The notes beneath the pieces were generated by a model. It ran no database searches. It was not told the origin of the DNA and saw only the letters and a list, made by a program, of their open reading frames with translations. 64,000 bases of DNA, taken from the NCBI GenBank assembly GCA_965228425.1, contig OZ245815.1, forward strand, positions 3,472,001-3,536,000. Reading direction: 5' to 3'. This stretch comes from JAJFJD01 sp965228425. GTDB lineage: Bacteria; Pseudomonadota; Alphaproteobacteria; UBA8366. The position numbers and the translations under genes are program-made. Positions 45,152-53,817 of the stretch are shown here, in pieces (position 1 is the first letter of the stretch; the number at the start of each line of letters is the position of its first letter).

Positions 45152-45706
45152 ATGCTGGAAACCTTAATAATTGTCGGGGGATTTGGACTTTTAATTTGGT
45201 TTTTATATGCCGGCATCATTAAGAAACGTAATAAAGCGCATGAAGCATTTTCGGGTATCGACGTCCAGCTGAAGAAACGCCACGACCTCATCCCCAACAT
45301 CCTCCAGATTGCCAAGCGGTTCATGGAGCACGAGACGGAACTGCTGAGCGAAATCACACGATTACGCACCGCAGCGCAATCCGCCGGCGCCGACCGGGCC
45401 GACGAGCGATTCTCGCTTGAATCCGCCCTGCAGGACCAACTGGGCAAGTTGATGATCGCCGTCGAGGCCTATCCCGATCTCAAATCGGATGAGGCTATGG
45501 TCAACGCGCAACGCACCTATGCCGAGGTCGAAGCGCATATCGCGGCGGCCCGCCGTTTCTATAACTCGGCCGTGAACGCCTTGAACAATGCCGTCCATAT
45601 CTGGCCGACCAGCATGATCGCGCGGATGATCGGGATCGGCGAAATGCCGCTGTTCGAGGCCTCGGCGCAAGAACGTTCCACGGTCAACGCCAGTGACCAT
45701 CTCTGA
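45152..45706 (+). CDS. lemA: LemA-family protein
   Basis: 184 residues. One N-terminal transmembrane segment (about 4-22), then the LemA coiled helical domain: RNKAHEAFSGIDVQLKKRHD, LIPNILQIAKRFMEHE, VEAYPDLKSDEAMVN and AARRFYNSAVNALNNAVHIW. LemA proteins are membrane-anchored with the helices outside; function poorly known. The following DUF3137 gene overlaps it by 14 bases, the usual LemA-DUF3137 pairing. Confidence 0.93.
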   Translation: MLETLIIVGGFGLLIWFLYAGIIKKRNKAHEAFSGIDVQLKKRHDLIPNILQIAKRFMEHETELLSEITRLRTAAQSAGADRADERFSLESALQDQLGKLMIAVEAYPDLKSDEAMVNAQRTYAEVEAHIAAARRFYNSAVNALNNAVHIWPTSMIARMIGIGEMPLFEASAQERSTVNASDHL

Positions 45707-46718
45707 GGCGGATATCGGCCAGATCTCGCCAGGCGACGACACCGCCGCCGCGGTCGCTTTCGAGGAGCGTCATGCCCACGAAACCGGCTTTGGCGCCTTC
45801 TTCACGTCTCATATAGCCCCGGTCCTGGGCATGGTGGAGGACGCCCGCCTCGACGCGCGCAAAACCTTCAATTCCCGTTTGCTGATTTGTGTACTGACCG
45901 CGATCCCCTTGATCACGGCCGGCGTCCTGTTCGGTCCCCGGCTGATCCCGCCGGATTTCTTCGATGTCGCGATTGGTGTCGCGTTGGTCGCGACCGTCGG
46001 AGCCGGAAGCTGGGTCAACCGGCCGCGCGCGAAATTCCTGGTCGGTTTCAAACACGATATCCTACGTCCTGTCGCCACCTTCTTTGGCCTGAACTTCGCC
46101 GCGAAAGGCCGCAACCTGTGCAGTTCCTTTAGCGATACGGGAATTCTGCACAAACACGACGAGCGTAAACATGAGGACGCATTCTGGGGCGTATACCAGG
46201 GCGTCGAGCTTGCCTTCGAAGAGGTAAAGCTGATCAAGGTCACCCGGACGAACAAGGGGACGCGGCGAAACACGGTGTTCGACGGCGTGGCCGTGATGCT
46301 GCAAATGAACAAGCGGTTCAGCGGTCACACGATCATCCAGGAAGACCTGGGCGGCGCGTTCAATTGGATCCGCGACAAAACCAACAAGTTGGAAGCGGTG
46401 CGTCTGGAAGACCCGCAGTTCGAAGACCGTTTCGAGGTTTACACCTCGGACCAGGTCGAGGCCCGCTATTTGCTGACGCCGGCCTTCATGGAACGCATGC
46501 TGAGCGTCGCCGAAGCTTTCGATAAGGCGAAGTTACGCGCCTGTTTCCGCGACGACCGTCTTTACTTGCTGATTCCGTACCGCAAGAATCTGTTCGAGGC
46601 CGCATCGCTCCATAAGACGGTGCTCGAAACCAACTCGCTGCGCACCGTTCTGCGGCAGATCCAAGAACTGCGCGGTATCGTGGATACCCTTAAACTGAAC
46701 GAGCGCCTCGGACTCTGA
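45693..46718 (+). CDS. DUF3137-domain membrane protein
   Basis: 341 residues. Two transmembrane segments at about 62-80 and 87-107 are followed by the DUF3137 domain: LCSSFSDTGILHKHDERKHE, DAFWGVYQGVELAFEEVKL, and YTSDQVEARYLLTPAFMERM. Function unknown; it is regularly translated together with LemA, as here. Confidence 0.88.
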   Translation: MTISEADIGQISPGDDTAAAVAFEERHAHETGFGAFFTSHIAPVLGMVEDARLDARKTFNSRLLICVLTAIPLITAGVLFGPRLIPPDFFDVAIGVALVATVGAGSWVNRPRAKFLVGFKHDILRPVATFFGLNFAAKGRNLCSSFSDTGILHKHDERKHEDAFWGVYQGVELAFEEVKLIKVTRTNKGTRRNTVFDGVAVMLQMNKRFSGHTIIQEDLGGAFNWIRDKTNKLEAVRLEDPQFEDRFEVYTSDQVEARYLLTPAFMERMLSVAEAFDKAKLRACFRDDRLYLLIPYRKNLFEAASLHKTVLETNSLRTVLRQIQELRGIVDTLKLNERLGL

Positions 46719-46727
46719 CGCCTTCGC

Positions 46728-47291
46728 TCACGCGGGTTTGGGGGGCGGGTTTTCCGCCAGAATTTCGTGCCGGAGCCGCCGGTAGTGCTCTTCCTCGCGA
46801 TCGCCGAAAACCGGATCGGCCGGACCGTTCCAGGCATTCTCCAAATCCTGCCAATCCTGCTCCCGAAGCGCTTTTTCCGCCGCCGGGAAGAAGAACCCGT
46901 CCTCGGCCGCGATATGCTGTTGATAGTGCGACAGAAAGGCCCGCGCGGCCCGGTTAAGTTCGTCGCGCGAAACTTGCTTGCCATTCCGGGCATCGAGAAA
47001 TAGGGTCAACGCCGCATCGGTTTCGGCCGCCAGCGCCGCATGCTGTGCCGCAAGGTCGCCGACCTGCTCGGCCGCATCGCCATCCCGAAACTGCAAGGTT
47101 TCGAGCACACGATCCTCCAGCGGATGATGGTAGCGGTCGGGATAGGAGCGGCAGTAGTCGAGAATATCGACGATCACGTCGTAATCGACGGGATCGGCCG
47201 CCTCGAAGGCGCTTAGCTGACCCTCCAAGACCCGCAAGAGACGGCTGATGTTCCTGTGATCCCGCTGCAGCAGCTGCAAGATGGCGGGCAT
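46728..47291 (-). CDS. Hemerythrin-domain protein
   Basis: 187 residues. The four-helix di-iron pattern is visible: LLQRDHRNISRLLRVLEGQL, YPDRYHHPLEDRVLETLQFR, VGDLAAQHAALAAETDAALT and SHYQQHIAAEDGFFFPAAEK. These His and Glu residues bind iron and O2 or NO. Such cytoplasmic proteins respond to oxygen or nitrosative stress. It converges with the DUF3137 gene. Confidence 0.9.
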   Translation of the reverse strand: MPAILQLLQRDHRNISRLLRVLEGQLSAFEAADPVDYDVIVDILDYCRSYPDRYHHPLEDRVLETLQFRDGDAAEQVGDLAAQHAALAAETDAALTLFLDARNGKQVSRDELNRAARAFLSHYQQHIAAEDGFFFPAAEKALREQDWQDLENAWNGPADPVFGDREEEHYRRLRHEILAENPPPKPA

Positions 47292-47405
47292 GCCGCTCTC
47301 CTCCTCGCATCATGGACTAGCGGTCGATAATACCGCGCCGCCGCCGCGGCCCCATTGATCGAAATCATCCGGGACAGGACGCGCGCCTACAGGCGGCCTT
47401 GCCGC

Positions 47406-48032
47406 TTAGCTTTCCGGATCCGGGCGTTTCAGTTTCGGGCGGCTCCACGACGGCTCCCAGGTGGCGAGATCGTGATCCTGCGGCTCCCGAATCTCGATCC
47501 CCTGCTCCAGGTCCGAAAGTACTTTCTCGTACAGTTTGAGACCCAGCGGATGGAGCGTCTCGCGCCACAATTCGCCGGCGGTAATGCCGGGTCGGACGAA
47601 ACAGTGTTCCTGCGCCGCGATGTCGCCGCCGTCCATGACGTCGTTCATCCAATAAACGGTGCCGCCGGCGACCTTTTCGCCCATATGGATCGTCCAGATG
47701 ATCGCATCGCGCCCGCGATGCAGCGGCAGCAGGCTCGGATGATAGCCGATTGCGCCCAAGCGCGCCTTTTCGCGGGTCTTTTTCCCAATGAAATCATGAC
47801 TATGTGCGGCAACGATCAAATCTACTCCGTCCGGCAGCGTGTCGGCGTTCAACTTGCCCGACTCCAGCCATGGCGCGCCGTCCGCCTCGGCTGCCGCCCG
47901 CAAGCGATCGGGCTTCTCGCCATCGCCGGCGTGCGCCGGCGCGCTAACGCCCGCAATTTCGTGACCGCGTTTAACGCACAGGTCGTAGACCTGGTGCCCA
48001 AGTACTTTCTGCCCGGCAATGTAAATTCGCAT
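47406..48032 (-). CDS. Formyltransferase-family protein
   Basis: 208 residues from the ATG at 48032 with GGCGGA upstream. The fold of methionyl-tRNA formyltransferase is shortened: MRIYIAGQKVLGHQVYDLCV, then IGYHPSLLPLHRGRDAIIW with the catalytic His, and MNDVMDGGDIAAQEHCFV with the catalytic Asp. It lacks the C-terminal tRNA-binding domain, so it probably formylates a small molecule such as a sugar or amine. Confidence 0.8.
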   Translation of the reverse strand: MRIYIAGQKVLGHQVYDLCVKRGHEIAGVSAPAHAGDGEKPDRLRAAAEADGAPWLESGKLNADTLPDGVDLIVAAHSHDFIGKKTREKARLGAIGYHPSLLPLHRGRDAIIWTIHMGEKVAGGTVYWMNDVMDGGDIAAQEHCFVRPGITAGELWRETLHPLGLKLYEKVLSDLEQGIEIREPQDHDLATWEPSWSRPKLKRPDPES

Positions 48033-48274
48033 GATGTTCCGCCATCTTTTTTCGGTGTCGATATCATTCATGGCCCCCCACGACACCCGTGCCATAAGGC
48101 CGGCGCGCTCAGGTCCCCAACAATTATTAGCGCAGCTTCGCCGAAATGCCGACTCTCTTGCGCGGATAGCCATCCGCCGACGCAATCTTCGGACTGTAAC
48201 AATGCGCCGCTTGTCGACGCCCGCCCGTTCCCGCAAGATAGCCGCTTCGTAGAATTTCTTGAGAGATTACACCT

Positions 48275-49033
48275 ATGAGGCGATTGATATTGGCTGGTAT
48301 CGCTGCCGGCGCGCTGGTTTTCACGGTGGGACCCGGCCATGCGCAATTCGGTGATCTGCTGAAAAAGGGGCAGGAAATGCTGGGCGGATCGAAATCCGGC
48401 GGCGGCACGAGTAGCGGCGTCGGCGGATTGAGCACCGGTGAGATCACCCAGGGTCTGAAGGAAGCCCTGCGGGTCGGATCCGACCGGGTGGTCTCCCAGG
48501 TCGGCAAGACCGATGGCTACAACGGCGACCCGGCGATCCGCCTGCCTCTTCCCGGCTCGCTCAAATCGGTCCAAAGCGCCCTGCGCTCGGCCGGCATGTC
48601 GGGCATGCTCGACGACTTGGAACTGAAACTGAACCGCGCCGCCGAAGTCGCCGCGCCGAAAGCCAAATCAATATTCATAGACGCGATCGCCGCCATGTCA
48701 GTCGACGACGCCAAGAAAATCTACAACGGCCCCGACGACGCCGCGACGCGGTACTTCCAAGGCAAGATGACCAAGCCGCTGGCCGCGGAAATGGCGCCGG
48801 TCGTGAACGAAAGTCTATCCGAAGTGGGGGCGATCAAGTCGTATGACAGCGTCATGGGCCAGTACAAACAGATCCCCTTCGTGCCCGACGCAAAAGCCGA
48901 TCTCACCGACTATGTCGTCGAGAAAGGCATGGACGGCATCTTCCATTACCTCGCCAAGGAAGAAGCAGCGATCCGGCAAAATCCGCTAAAGCGCTCGACC
49001 GAGGTGCTGAAGAAGGTGTTCGGCAGCAACTGA
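48275..49033 (+). CDS. DUF4197-domain secreted protein
   Basis: 252 residues. A signal peptide ends near Ala23. The mature part matches DUF4197: EITQGLKEALRVGSDRVVSQ, RLPLPGSLKSVQSALRSAGM, LNRAAEVAAPKAKSIFIDAI and IYNGPDDAATRYFQGKMT. Periplasmic or outer-envelope protein of unknown role. Convergent with the His-rich gene. Confidence 0.88.
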   Translation: MRRLILAGIAAGALVFTVGPGHAQFGDLLKKGQEMLGGSKSGGGTSSGVGGLSTGEITQGLKEALRVGSDRVVSQVGKTDGYNGDPAIRLPLPGSLKSVQSALRSAGMSGMLDDLELKLNRAAEVAAPKAKSIFIDAIAAMSVDDAKKIYNGPDDAATRYFQGKMTKPLAAEMAPVVNESLSEVGAIKSYDSVMGQYKQIPFVPDAKADLTDYVVEKGMDGIFHYLAKEEAAIRQNPLKRSTEVLKKVFGSN

Positions 49034-49115
49034 CACGGTGTCGACGGCCCTTGAAAAGCCGCTGCCGCCGATCGAGCCGGCGGCAGCCGGCTGGGCCGAG
49101 AGGCGATGCACCAAC

Positions 49116-49487
49116 CTATTTGACGTGATGCCGGAAGCCGTGGTGGCGGCCGAGTCCCTTGCCGCGATGCCCGAACCCGCCGAAGCCATGCCCTTTTCGG
49201 AACCCGCGCTGCCGGAACTTTCCATGCCCGAAACCATGGTGAAAGCCACGTTTGCGGAATCCGCGCGGGTGGAACCCGCGATGACCGAAACCATGGAAAA
49301 ACGACCGCCGTCCAAATCCGCGATGATGCCGGCCACGGAATTTGAAACCGCCCCGGACATCGACGACGGCATGCGGTGGGCCGACGGCGCCAAAATTGGC
49401 AACGGCTCCGGGCATTGCGGCCGCCGGGCTCGCAACCAGTACGCCCCAGAACACTAGCCCCATCGCCACCGACTTCGCGTATCTCAT
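49116..49487 (-). CDS. Secreted His/Gly/Arg/Phe-rich repeat protein
   Basis: 123 residues from an ATG with AGGAGTG upstream. A signal peptide ends near Ala24. Residues about 48-122 are a low-complexity run of GF-H/R-G units such as FFHGFGHRGFHPRGFRKRGF, with many His, Gly, Arg and Phe and no acidic residues. The His content suggests metal binding or interaction with acidic polymers. The opposite-strand frame over the same bases has no signal peptide or ribosome site, so this strand was chosen. Confidence 0.7.
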   Translation of the reverse strand: MRYAKSVAMGLVFWGVLVASPAAAMPGAVANFGAVGPPHAVVDVRGGFKFRGRHHRGFGRRSFFHGFGHRGFHPRGFRKRGFHHGFGHGKFRQRGFRKGHGFGGFGHRGKGLGRHHGFRHHVK

Positions 49488-49636
49488 ATCGGCACACTCC
49501 TGATCCAGTTTCAGCGGGACTGCACTCGACGCCTTTCCGCGAAGGCTTGGTCTCAGGAGATAACTTAGGGCACCGGTGGCAAACGCAGGGTCAAATCACC
49601 CTCACAGTTGCTCGACCAGGATTAGGGATTCCGCGA

Positions 49637-50080
49637 CTATTGATCCGGGAAAACGATGAATATCATTAGCAAATCGACGTTCTCCCCATTCGTCGCAAAA
49701 GGCAGAATCAACCGCTCGATCGTTTGAAATTCCCGATCCGGCACGATCCGGGAAATACCCCGGCGCCAACCGGGACGCCCGGACGCAACCACGTCGAGCA
49801 GATCGCGGCAGGTTTCGGACCCGTCGAAGTCGTCGACGAATTCATCGAACCACCGCCCAGTATGGTCGGTCCTGTAAAACTCGGTGATCTCTGTTCCTGC
49901 CAACCGTACCCGAAACCGATACGGCGGTCCTTCGACGTCAACCAGACGGATGGTCGGCAGAAATCGTTTCACGCTGGCCGGCTCGAAATGTCGCCGGCCC
50001 GGCAACCCGCTCTCCGGATGAATCGACTGCCAATAGTCGATCATCGCCCGGACGTCGGGGTGGTAGGTTATTCCACACAT
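49637..50080 (-). CDS. PAS_5-type PAS-domain protein (1)
   Basis: 147 residues with the alphaproteobacterial PAS_5 pattern: GLPGRRHFEPASVKRFLPTI, RLVDVEGPPYRFRVRLAGTE and TIERLILPFATNGENVDLLM. There is no output domain; such stand-alone PAS proteins are thought to sense ligands or bind partners. Last gene of the minus-strand luxR-flp-marR-REC/PilZ-PAS-PAS run. Ligand unknown. Confidence 0.82.
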   Translation of the reverse strand: MCGITYHPDVRAMIDYWQSIHPESGLPGRRHFEPASVKRFLPTIRLVDVEGPPYRFRVRLAGTEITEFYRTDHTGRWFDEFVDDFDGSETCRDLLDVVASGRPGWRRGISRIVPDREFQTIERLILPFATNGENVDLLMIFIVFPDQ

Positions 50081-50312
50081 TGCAGCATTCGCTTATAGAA
50101 TTTTTGACAAACATCTGAGGCGTTTCCAAATCGACGAACGATATCACTTTTTCGGATGTTCAGAATCTTCCGCGCCGAGCCATTCTGAATCGGCGCAGCG
50201 ACCGCGGAAAATGGCGACGGACGCCGCCGGAAACAACCCCTCCGCGTCATTCCGACGCATGCGATATTCAAAGGATTTGGGTCCAGGCTTTTTTCTCTTG
50301 CCGTGAGGTCCG

Positions 50313-50804
50313 CTAGGCGGAATAGGACGCGCTCTCCAGCCGCCGTTCGATCGAGCCGAAAACACCGCCGAAAAGCATATCCACGTCGGTACCGTTTTCG
50401 GAAAGCGGCAACAGCAACCGCTGATATGCGAGCCAAACGTCATCCCCTATCGCGACCGTGCGTTGCAGGAAATGCGGACGATGCGTCGTCACCACGTCCC
50501 CGTAATCGAGAAGGACGTCGCGTTCGAAATAGCCGGCGGCGCGCTCGTCCAGATAACAACCGGTAAAGTCCCGTCCGAACAAACGATCGACGATGGTGCC
50601 GCAAAGACGCATGCGAAACCGTATGGGGGACCGTTCGACATCGACGAGCATGACATTGCCGAGAATACGAGTGATGTCTGCGGGATCCAGGTCGGCGCGG
50701 CTGGGCAATCCGCCATCGCCGAGACGGCGCCAATACGACCGCAGCGCGACAATGCCGGGATGCTCGGCGACGCCGTACTCTTCGGGGGCGACCACGTCAC
50801 CCAT
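50313..50804 (-). CDS. PAS_5-type PAS-domain protein (2)
   Basis: 163 residues from the ATG at 50804, which has AAAGGAGC before it; an upstream start at 50831 lacks this. Pattern: GLPSRADLDPADITRILGNV, LVDVERSPIRFRMRLCGT and LAYQRLLLPLSENGTDVDML. It is a paralogue of the PAS protein that follows it 232 nt downstream. No output domain. Confidence 0.82.
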   Translation of the reverse strand: MGDVVAPEEYGVAEHPGIVALRSYWRRLGDGGLPSRADLDPADITRILGNVMLVDVERSPIRFRMRLCGTIVDRLFGRDFTGCYLDERAAGYFERDVLLDYGDVVTTHRPHFLQRTVAIGDDVWLAYQRLLLPLSENGTDVDMLFGGVFGSIERRLESASYSA

Positions 50805-51007
50805 CGCGATGCTCCTTTTTCGATCCAACACCCTAACTCTAGGGTTAACTAATAAGAGGGTAAATAGCCCTTAGTAGATAGACCAAAAGGTGGGACAGCA
50901 TCGGCTTCGGCAATGGCGGGAATGCCATCGCCGAAGCCATCAATTAACTGATTTTGTTGGATAATGAGTCGAAAATCCGCGAACCGGTTCGCCCACGTCC
51001 AGTGCAG

Positions 51008-51730
51008 TTACGCGGCCGAGGTGACTTCCGCCAAGAACCGGACACCGATATAGAAGCCGGATTTCCGCACGACCTCGCATTTGAAACTGGGGCCGTATTT
51101 CACGCGCAACTCGAATCGGCTGGGTGCATTGACGATGTCGGACGGACGAATTTTGGCGCCCTGGTCGGAGATATCGAAAATCGCCCCAGGCATGACGCAC
51201 TGATTGTTGTTGTAGACGATCTCCGCCTGCTGAAGCGTACGCCGCCGGGGCGCGCCACGGCGCTCGGTCGATGCCGCGGCCGGTGCTTGTTCCTGTTGGA
51301 CCGGCCGCCCTTCGGCCACCGCCCTGATGGCCCGTTTTTTGCCGGCAATGTAAAGCTTCTCGCCAAGCAGGATGACCTGCAGCGATTGCAGCAATGCGCG
51401 CGGATCAATGGTATTGGGCAAGAATCCGTTCACGTCCAGTTCGACGCAGGCACGCAACTGATCTTGGCTGGGATTGTCGCCGATGATCACCAAATTCGCT
51501 TCCGAAAACGTGCGGCGAAGCTGCCCCAGTCTTCCGTCCCGAATGTCATCGCCTGCTTCAACCAACGAAAGAACCAGTTCGGGTTCCACCATGTCATCGA
51601 CAGCGGCCACGCAGGTGTGGACGTTGTCATATTCGCTGACGATTTTGAAGGATCCCGTCTCCAAGGTCTCCCGAAGCTTTTCGCGGGCAGCGTCTTCGCC
51701 GCCAATCAAACAAACCGGTGCCACAGTCAT
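51008..51730 (-). CDS. Atypical receiver-PilZ fusion protein
   Basis: 240 residues. Residues 1-130 have a receiver-like fold but lack its catalytic residues: APVCLIGGED replaces the acidic pair, and PELVLSLVEAGDD has no phospho-acceptor Asp. Residues about 155-235 are a PilZ domain with both c-di-GMP motifs: R158-G-A-P-R162 and D186-I-S188-D-Q-G191. It shares its N-terminal APVxLxGG with the LuxR proteins at 52812 and 59097. Likely a c-di-GMP effector not controlled by phosphorylation. Confidence 0.85.
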   Translation of the reverse strand: MTVAPVCLIGGEDAAREKLRETLETGSFKIVSEYDNVHTCVAAVDDMVEPELVLSLVEAGDDIRDGRLGQLRRTFSEANLVIIGDNPSQDQLRACVELDVNGFLPNTIDPRALLQSLQVILLGEKLYIAGKKRAIRAVAEGRPVQQEQAPAAASTERRGAPRRRTLQQAEIVYNNNQCVMPGAIFDISDQGAKIRPSDIVNAPSRFELRVKYGPSFKCEVVRKSGFYIGVRFLAEVTSAA

Positions 51731-51901
51731 TCCTGCAATCCACTCTTTATGATTATTTGGTTTTTGAATATTTACCTAAATCGAGATACCTAATTACCCT
51801 GTATACTTGATTATCTAAGTAATCAATCAGAACGTCTGTAGTTACATTGGCCTAGGCCAAAAGTAATACGCGAGTTTTGATTAGAACTATATTCCTGAGC
51901 A

Positions 51902-52276
51902 TTAACCATCCAGCGATAACTCAATCCAGGTCGAGGCGTAGTCGGCCGCCTTATCCGTCATGCACAAACGCGCCTGTCCGCCATCGTTCCGGACGACGAT
52001 CCACCCTTCCTTGATCAACTCGACCACCTGAAGCCGGATCGTCGACGTCGATACGTTCAACACATCGCTAAGCATGGCGACATCCATGCAGCAGCCTTCG
52101 ATCTGGCCAAGCACGACCAGATCGAGAATGCCGGCCCCTTGAGCCGATATCCCGGCCTCGCGCTGCGCCAAATAGTATCTCGTCCGCCGCTTCAATACGC
52201 TGCGGCAGAGGGCGATATTGGCGGCGTGGGGGCCTTCCCCGGATTCAGGTTCATTATTGTTTAGGAGCGCCTGCAT
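51902..52276 (-). CDS. MarR-like winged-helix regulator
   Basis: 124 residues from an ATG at 52276; a GTG at 52321 is also in frame, and neither has a strong ribosome site. The winged helix is visible in ISAQGAGILDLVVLGQIEGC, MLSDVLNVSTSTIRLQVVEL and IKEGWIVVRNDGGQARLCMT. It lies just downstream of the flp pilin gene in the same direction. Ligand and target unknown. Confidence 0.72.
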   Translation of the reverse strand: MQALLNNNEPESGEGPHAANIALCRSVLKRRTRYYLAQREAGISAQGAGILDLVVLGQIEGCCMDVAMLSDVLNVSTSTIRLQVVELIKEGWIVVRNDGGQARLCMTDKAADYASTWIELSLDG

Positions 52277-52350
52277 TTTGAGTCTCGATTTTCCCCGAAT
52301 TCGTGCATTTTCGTTACGCACATTTTTGATTGCCGGACTTATGTCCGCGA

Positions 52351-52518
52351 TTAGTTCATTGTATTGGTCGCGACACCGATCGTGCTGTTGAACGAGCCGC
52401 TCAAACTGTCCAGGGCGGCGACCAGCCCGATCGCGACGAGCGCGATCAGCAGTCCGTACTCGATGGCCGATGCGCCGTTTTCGTCCCGCATCAGTCGCAT
52501 CAGAAATGCGTTAACCAT
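52351..52518 (-). CDS. flp: Flp/Fap-type IVb pilin (1)
   Basis: 55 residues from an ATG with GAGAGGTAGC; a longer frame exists upstream. Prepilin peptidase should cut after G15, leaving ASAIEYGLLIALVAIGLVA with Glu at +5 and Tyr at +6, the Flp signature. The mature pilin of about 40 residues would be assembled by a Tad secretion system for adhesion. No tad or cpa gene is in the window. A luxR-type gene lies upstream on the same strand. Confidence 0.92.
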   Translation of the reverse strand: MVNAFLMRLMRDENGASAIEYGLLIALVAIGLVAALDSLSGSFNSTIGVATNTMN

Positions 52519-52694
52519 GCTACCTCTCCCGACGCCACACATATCGACGGCGTTAGTGCCGTCTTATTGTTGTCTTTCGGCCCCCTCGCCGCCCGGTGTT
52601 AGTCCCGGATCTTTCGAGGGAGCCAATTGACGTCTTGGAGGTAGAGTATCAGGACGATGGAGTTGTTCTACGGCGATTTAGGCCGATTAAGAAT

Positions 52695-52753
52695 TATCCC
52701 TTTGGTTATGATCAGCAATTACAAAGGGATAGGGTCTGCTGGGCAGATCCCTA
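52695..52753. promoter_or_regulatory. Two adjoining inverted repeats between luxR and flp
   Basis: TATCCCTTTG (52695-52704) pairs with CAAAGGGATA (52722-52731), 17 bases apart. Directly beside it, TAGGGTCTGC (52730-52739) pairs with GCAGATCCCTA (52743-52753) with one bulge. On the minus strand they lie after the luxR stop and about 180 nt before the pilin start. They could form a terminator, an operator pair, or alternative hairpins. Confidence 0.45.
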
Positions 52754-52811
52754 CAATTTTATTAAATATCAGTGGATTAGAGACATAGGCCCATTCCGGA
52801 CCGTCCACCCG

Positions 52812-53480
52812 TCAGGCAGCGTCGTTGGGCTTCCGGTCGTTGACCCCAGCCCGCAAGGCCCATAGCGCCGCTTGGGTTCTGTTCGACACACCCAGCTTCC
52901 GGATAAGCGATTTCATATGGATTTTTACGGTCGCCGCCGTAATACCGAGTCGGCGCGCCATCTGTTTGTTCGACAGACCTAACGTCAAACATTCGAGAAT
53001 GTCTTGCTCTCTCGGCGTCACGTCCCGCAGGCGACCGGCATCTTCGACGCCCGATCCGTCCATGTCGCCGCGTAACCACGCCGTGGCAAGGCTGGACGGG
53101 AAAACCGTTTCGCCGATGGAAATCAAGGTCAGCGAATGAATGAAGGCATCCTTCGAGATCGAACTCAACAGATACCCGCTGGCGCCGACCCGCAAGCTGG
53201 CGCCCAGTTCCTCGACGGACAATTCGAATGACACGAGAACGATGCGCGCACTCGCATAAACGGCGCAGAGGCGATCGACCGCGGCTTCCGATTCCTCGGT
53301 CACGCCAGTCGTCACATAGATGATGATCTCGGGCTCGAGTTTGCCGTCGAGCGGATCGAGACATTCCTCGACGCGGTCGAACTCGGCGATCGTCCGAAAA
53401 GGCGACTCCTTTAAGAAGCCGTCCAGACCGCGCCGGAATAAATCGTTACCTCCGACCAAAAAAACGGGTGCTTGAGACAC
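52812..53480 (-). CDS. LuxR-type regulator with degenerate receiver domain (1)
   Basis: 222 residues from a GTG at 53480 with GGGGGAGA; this start is supported by alignment with the paralogue at 59097. The receiver-like part begins APVFLVGGNDLFRRGLDGFL; the acidic pair, the phospho-Asp (PEIIIYVTTG) and the conserved Lys (GASGYLLSSIS) are all missing. The HTH at about 155-212 is normal: TPREQDILECLTLGLSNKQM, TVKIHMKSLIRKLGVSNRTQ. It lies upstream of flp on the same strand and is a likely pilin regulator. Confidence 0.88.
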   Translation of the reverse strand: MSQAPVFLVGGNDLFRRGLDGFLKESPFRTIAEFDRVEECLDPLDGKLEPEIIIYVTTGVTEESEAAVDRLCAVYASARIVLVSFELSVEELGASLRVGASGYLLSSISKDAFIHSLTLISIGETVFPSSLATAWLRGDMDGSGVEDAGRLRDVTPREQDILECLTLGLSNKQMARRLGITAATVKIHMKSLIRKLGVSNRTQAALWALRAGVNDRKPNDAA

Positions 53481-53817
53481 GCTCTCCCCCAAGAGACAAA
53501 CACCCCTCCCAACAAAAGTAATTATACACAATTTCTCACAAAATAGCAGTCAATTTTCAATATTTGTGAATATAGATTTATCTTTATTTACCAATATTGC
53601 AATAAAATAAGCGATTGATTCTATTATATTTGATAGGTCGCAAGTAGATTTTCATGATTGGCAAGAATTTCATGCATAATCATTGATTCCACAACACACC
53701 ATACAGGTATCTTGGACGACCACAGGGGCCCCTCTCCAGTATTTGTCCTGTCGACGGCGCCGACCCCCCTGGCGAACGGCGCGTTGCGTGCTAAGTTTTG
53801 AGCGAAGGGAGTGAGGC
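53481..53817. other. AT-rich intergenic region between luxR and DUF1194 genes
   Basis: About 337 bases; 53520-53640 is very AT-rich with many short A/T runs. It separates divergent genes and should hold both promoters. No gene or RNA was recognised. Confidence 0.5.

Noticed and set aside
49038..49457. Plus-strand frame antisense to the His/Gly-rich gene
   Set aside because: It has no signal peptide and no ribosome site; its repeats only mirror those of the minus-strand gene, which has both.
52596..52865. Plus-strand frame spanning the luxR-flp gap
   Set aside because: It overlaps the end of luxR and the inverted repeats; no ribosome site or domain.
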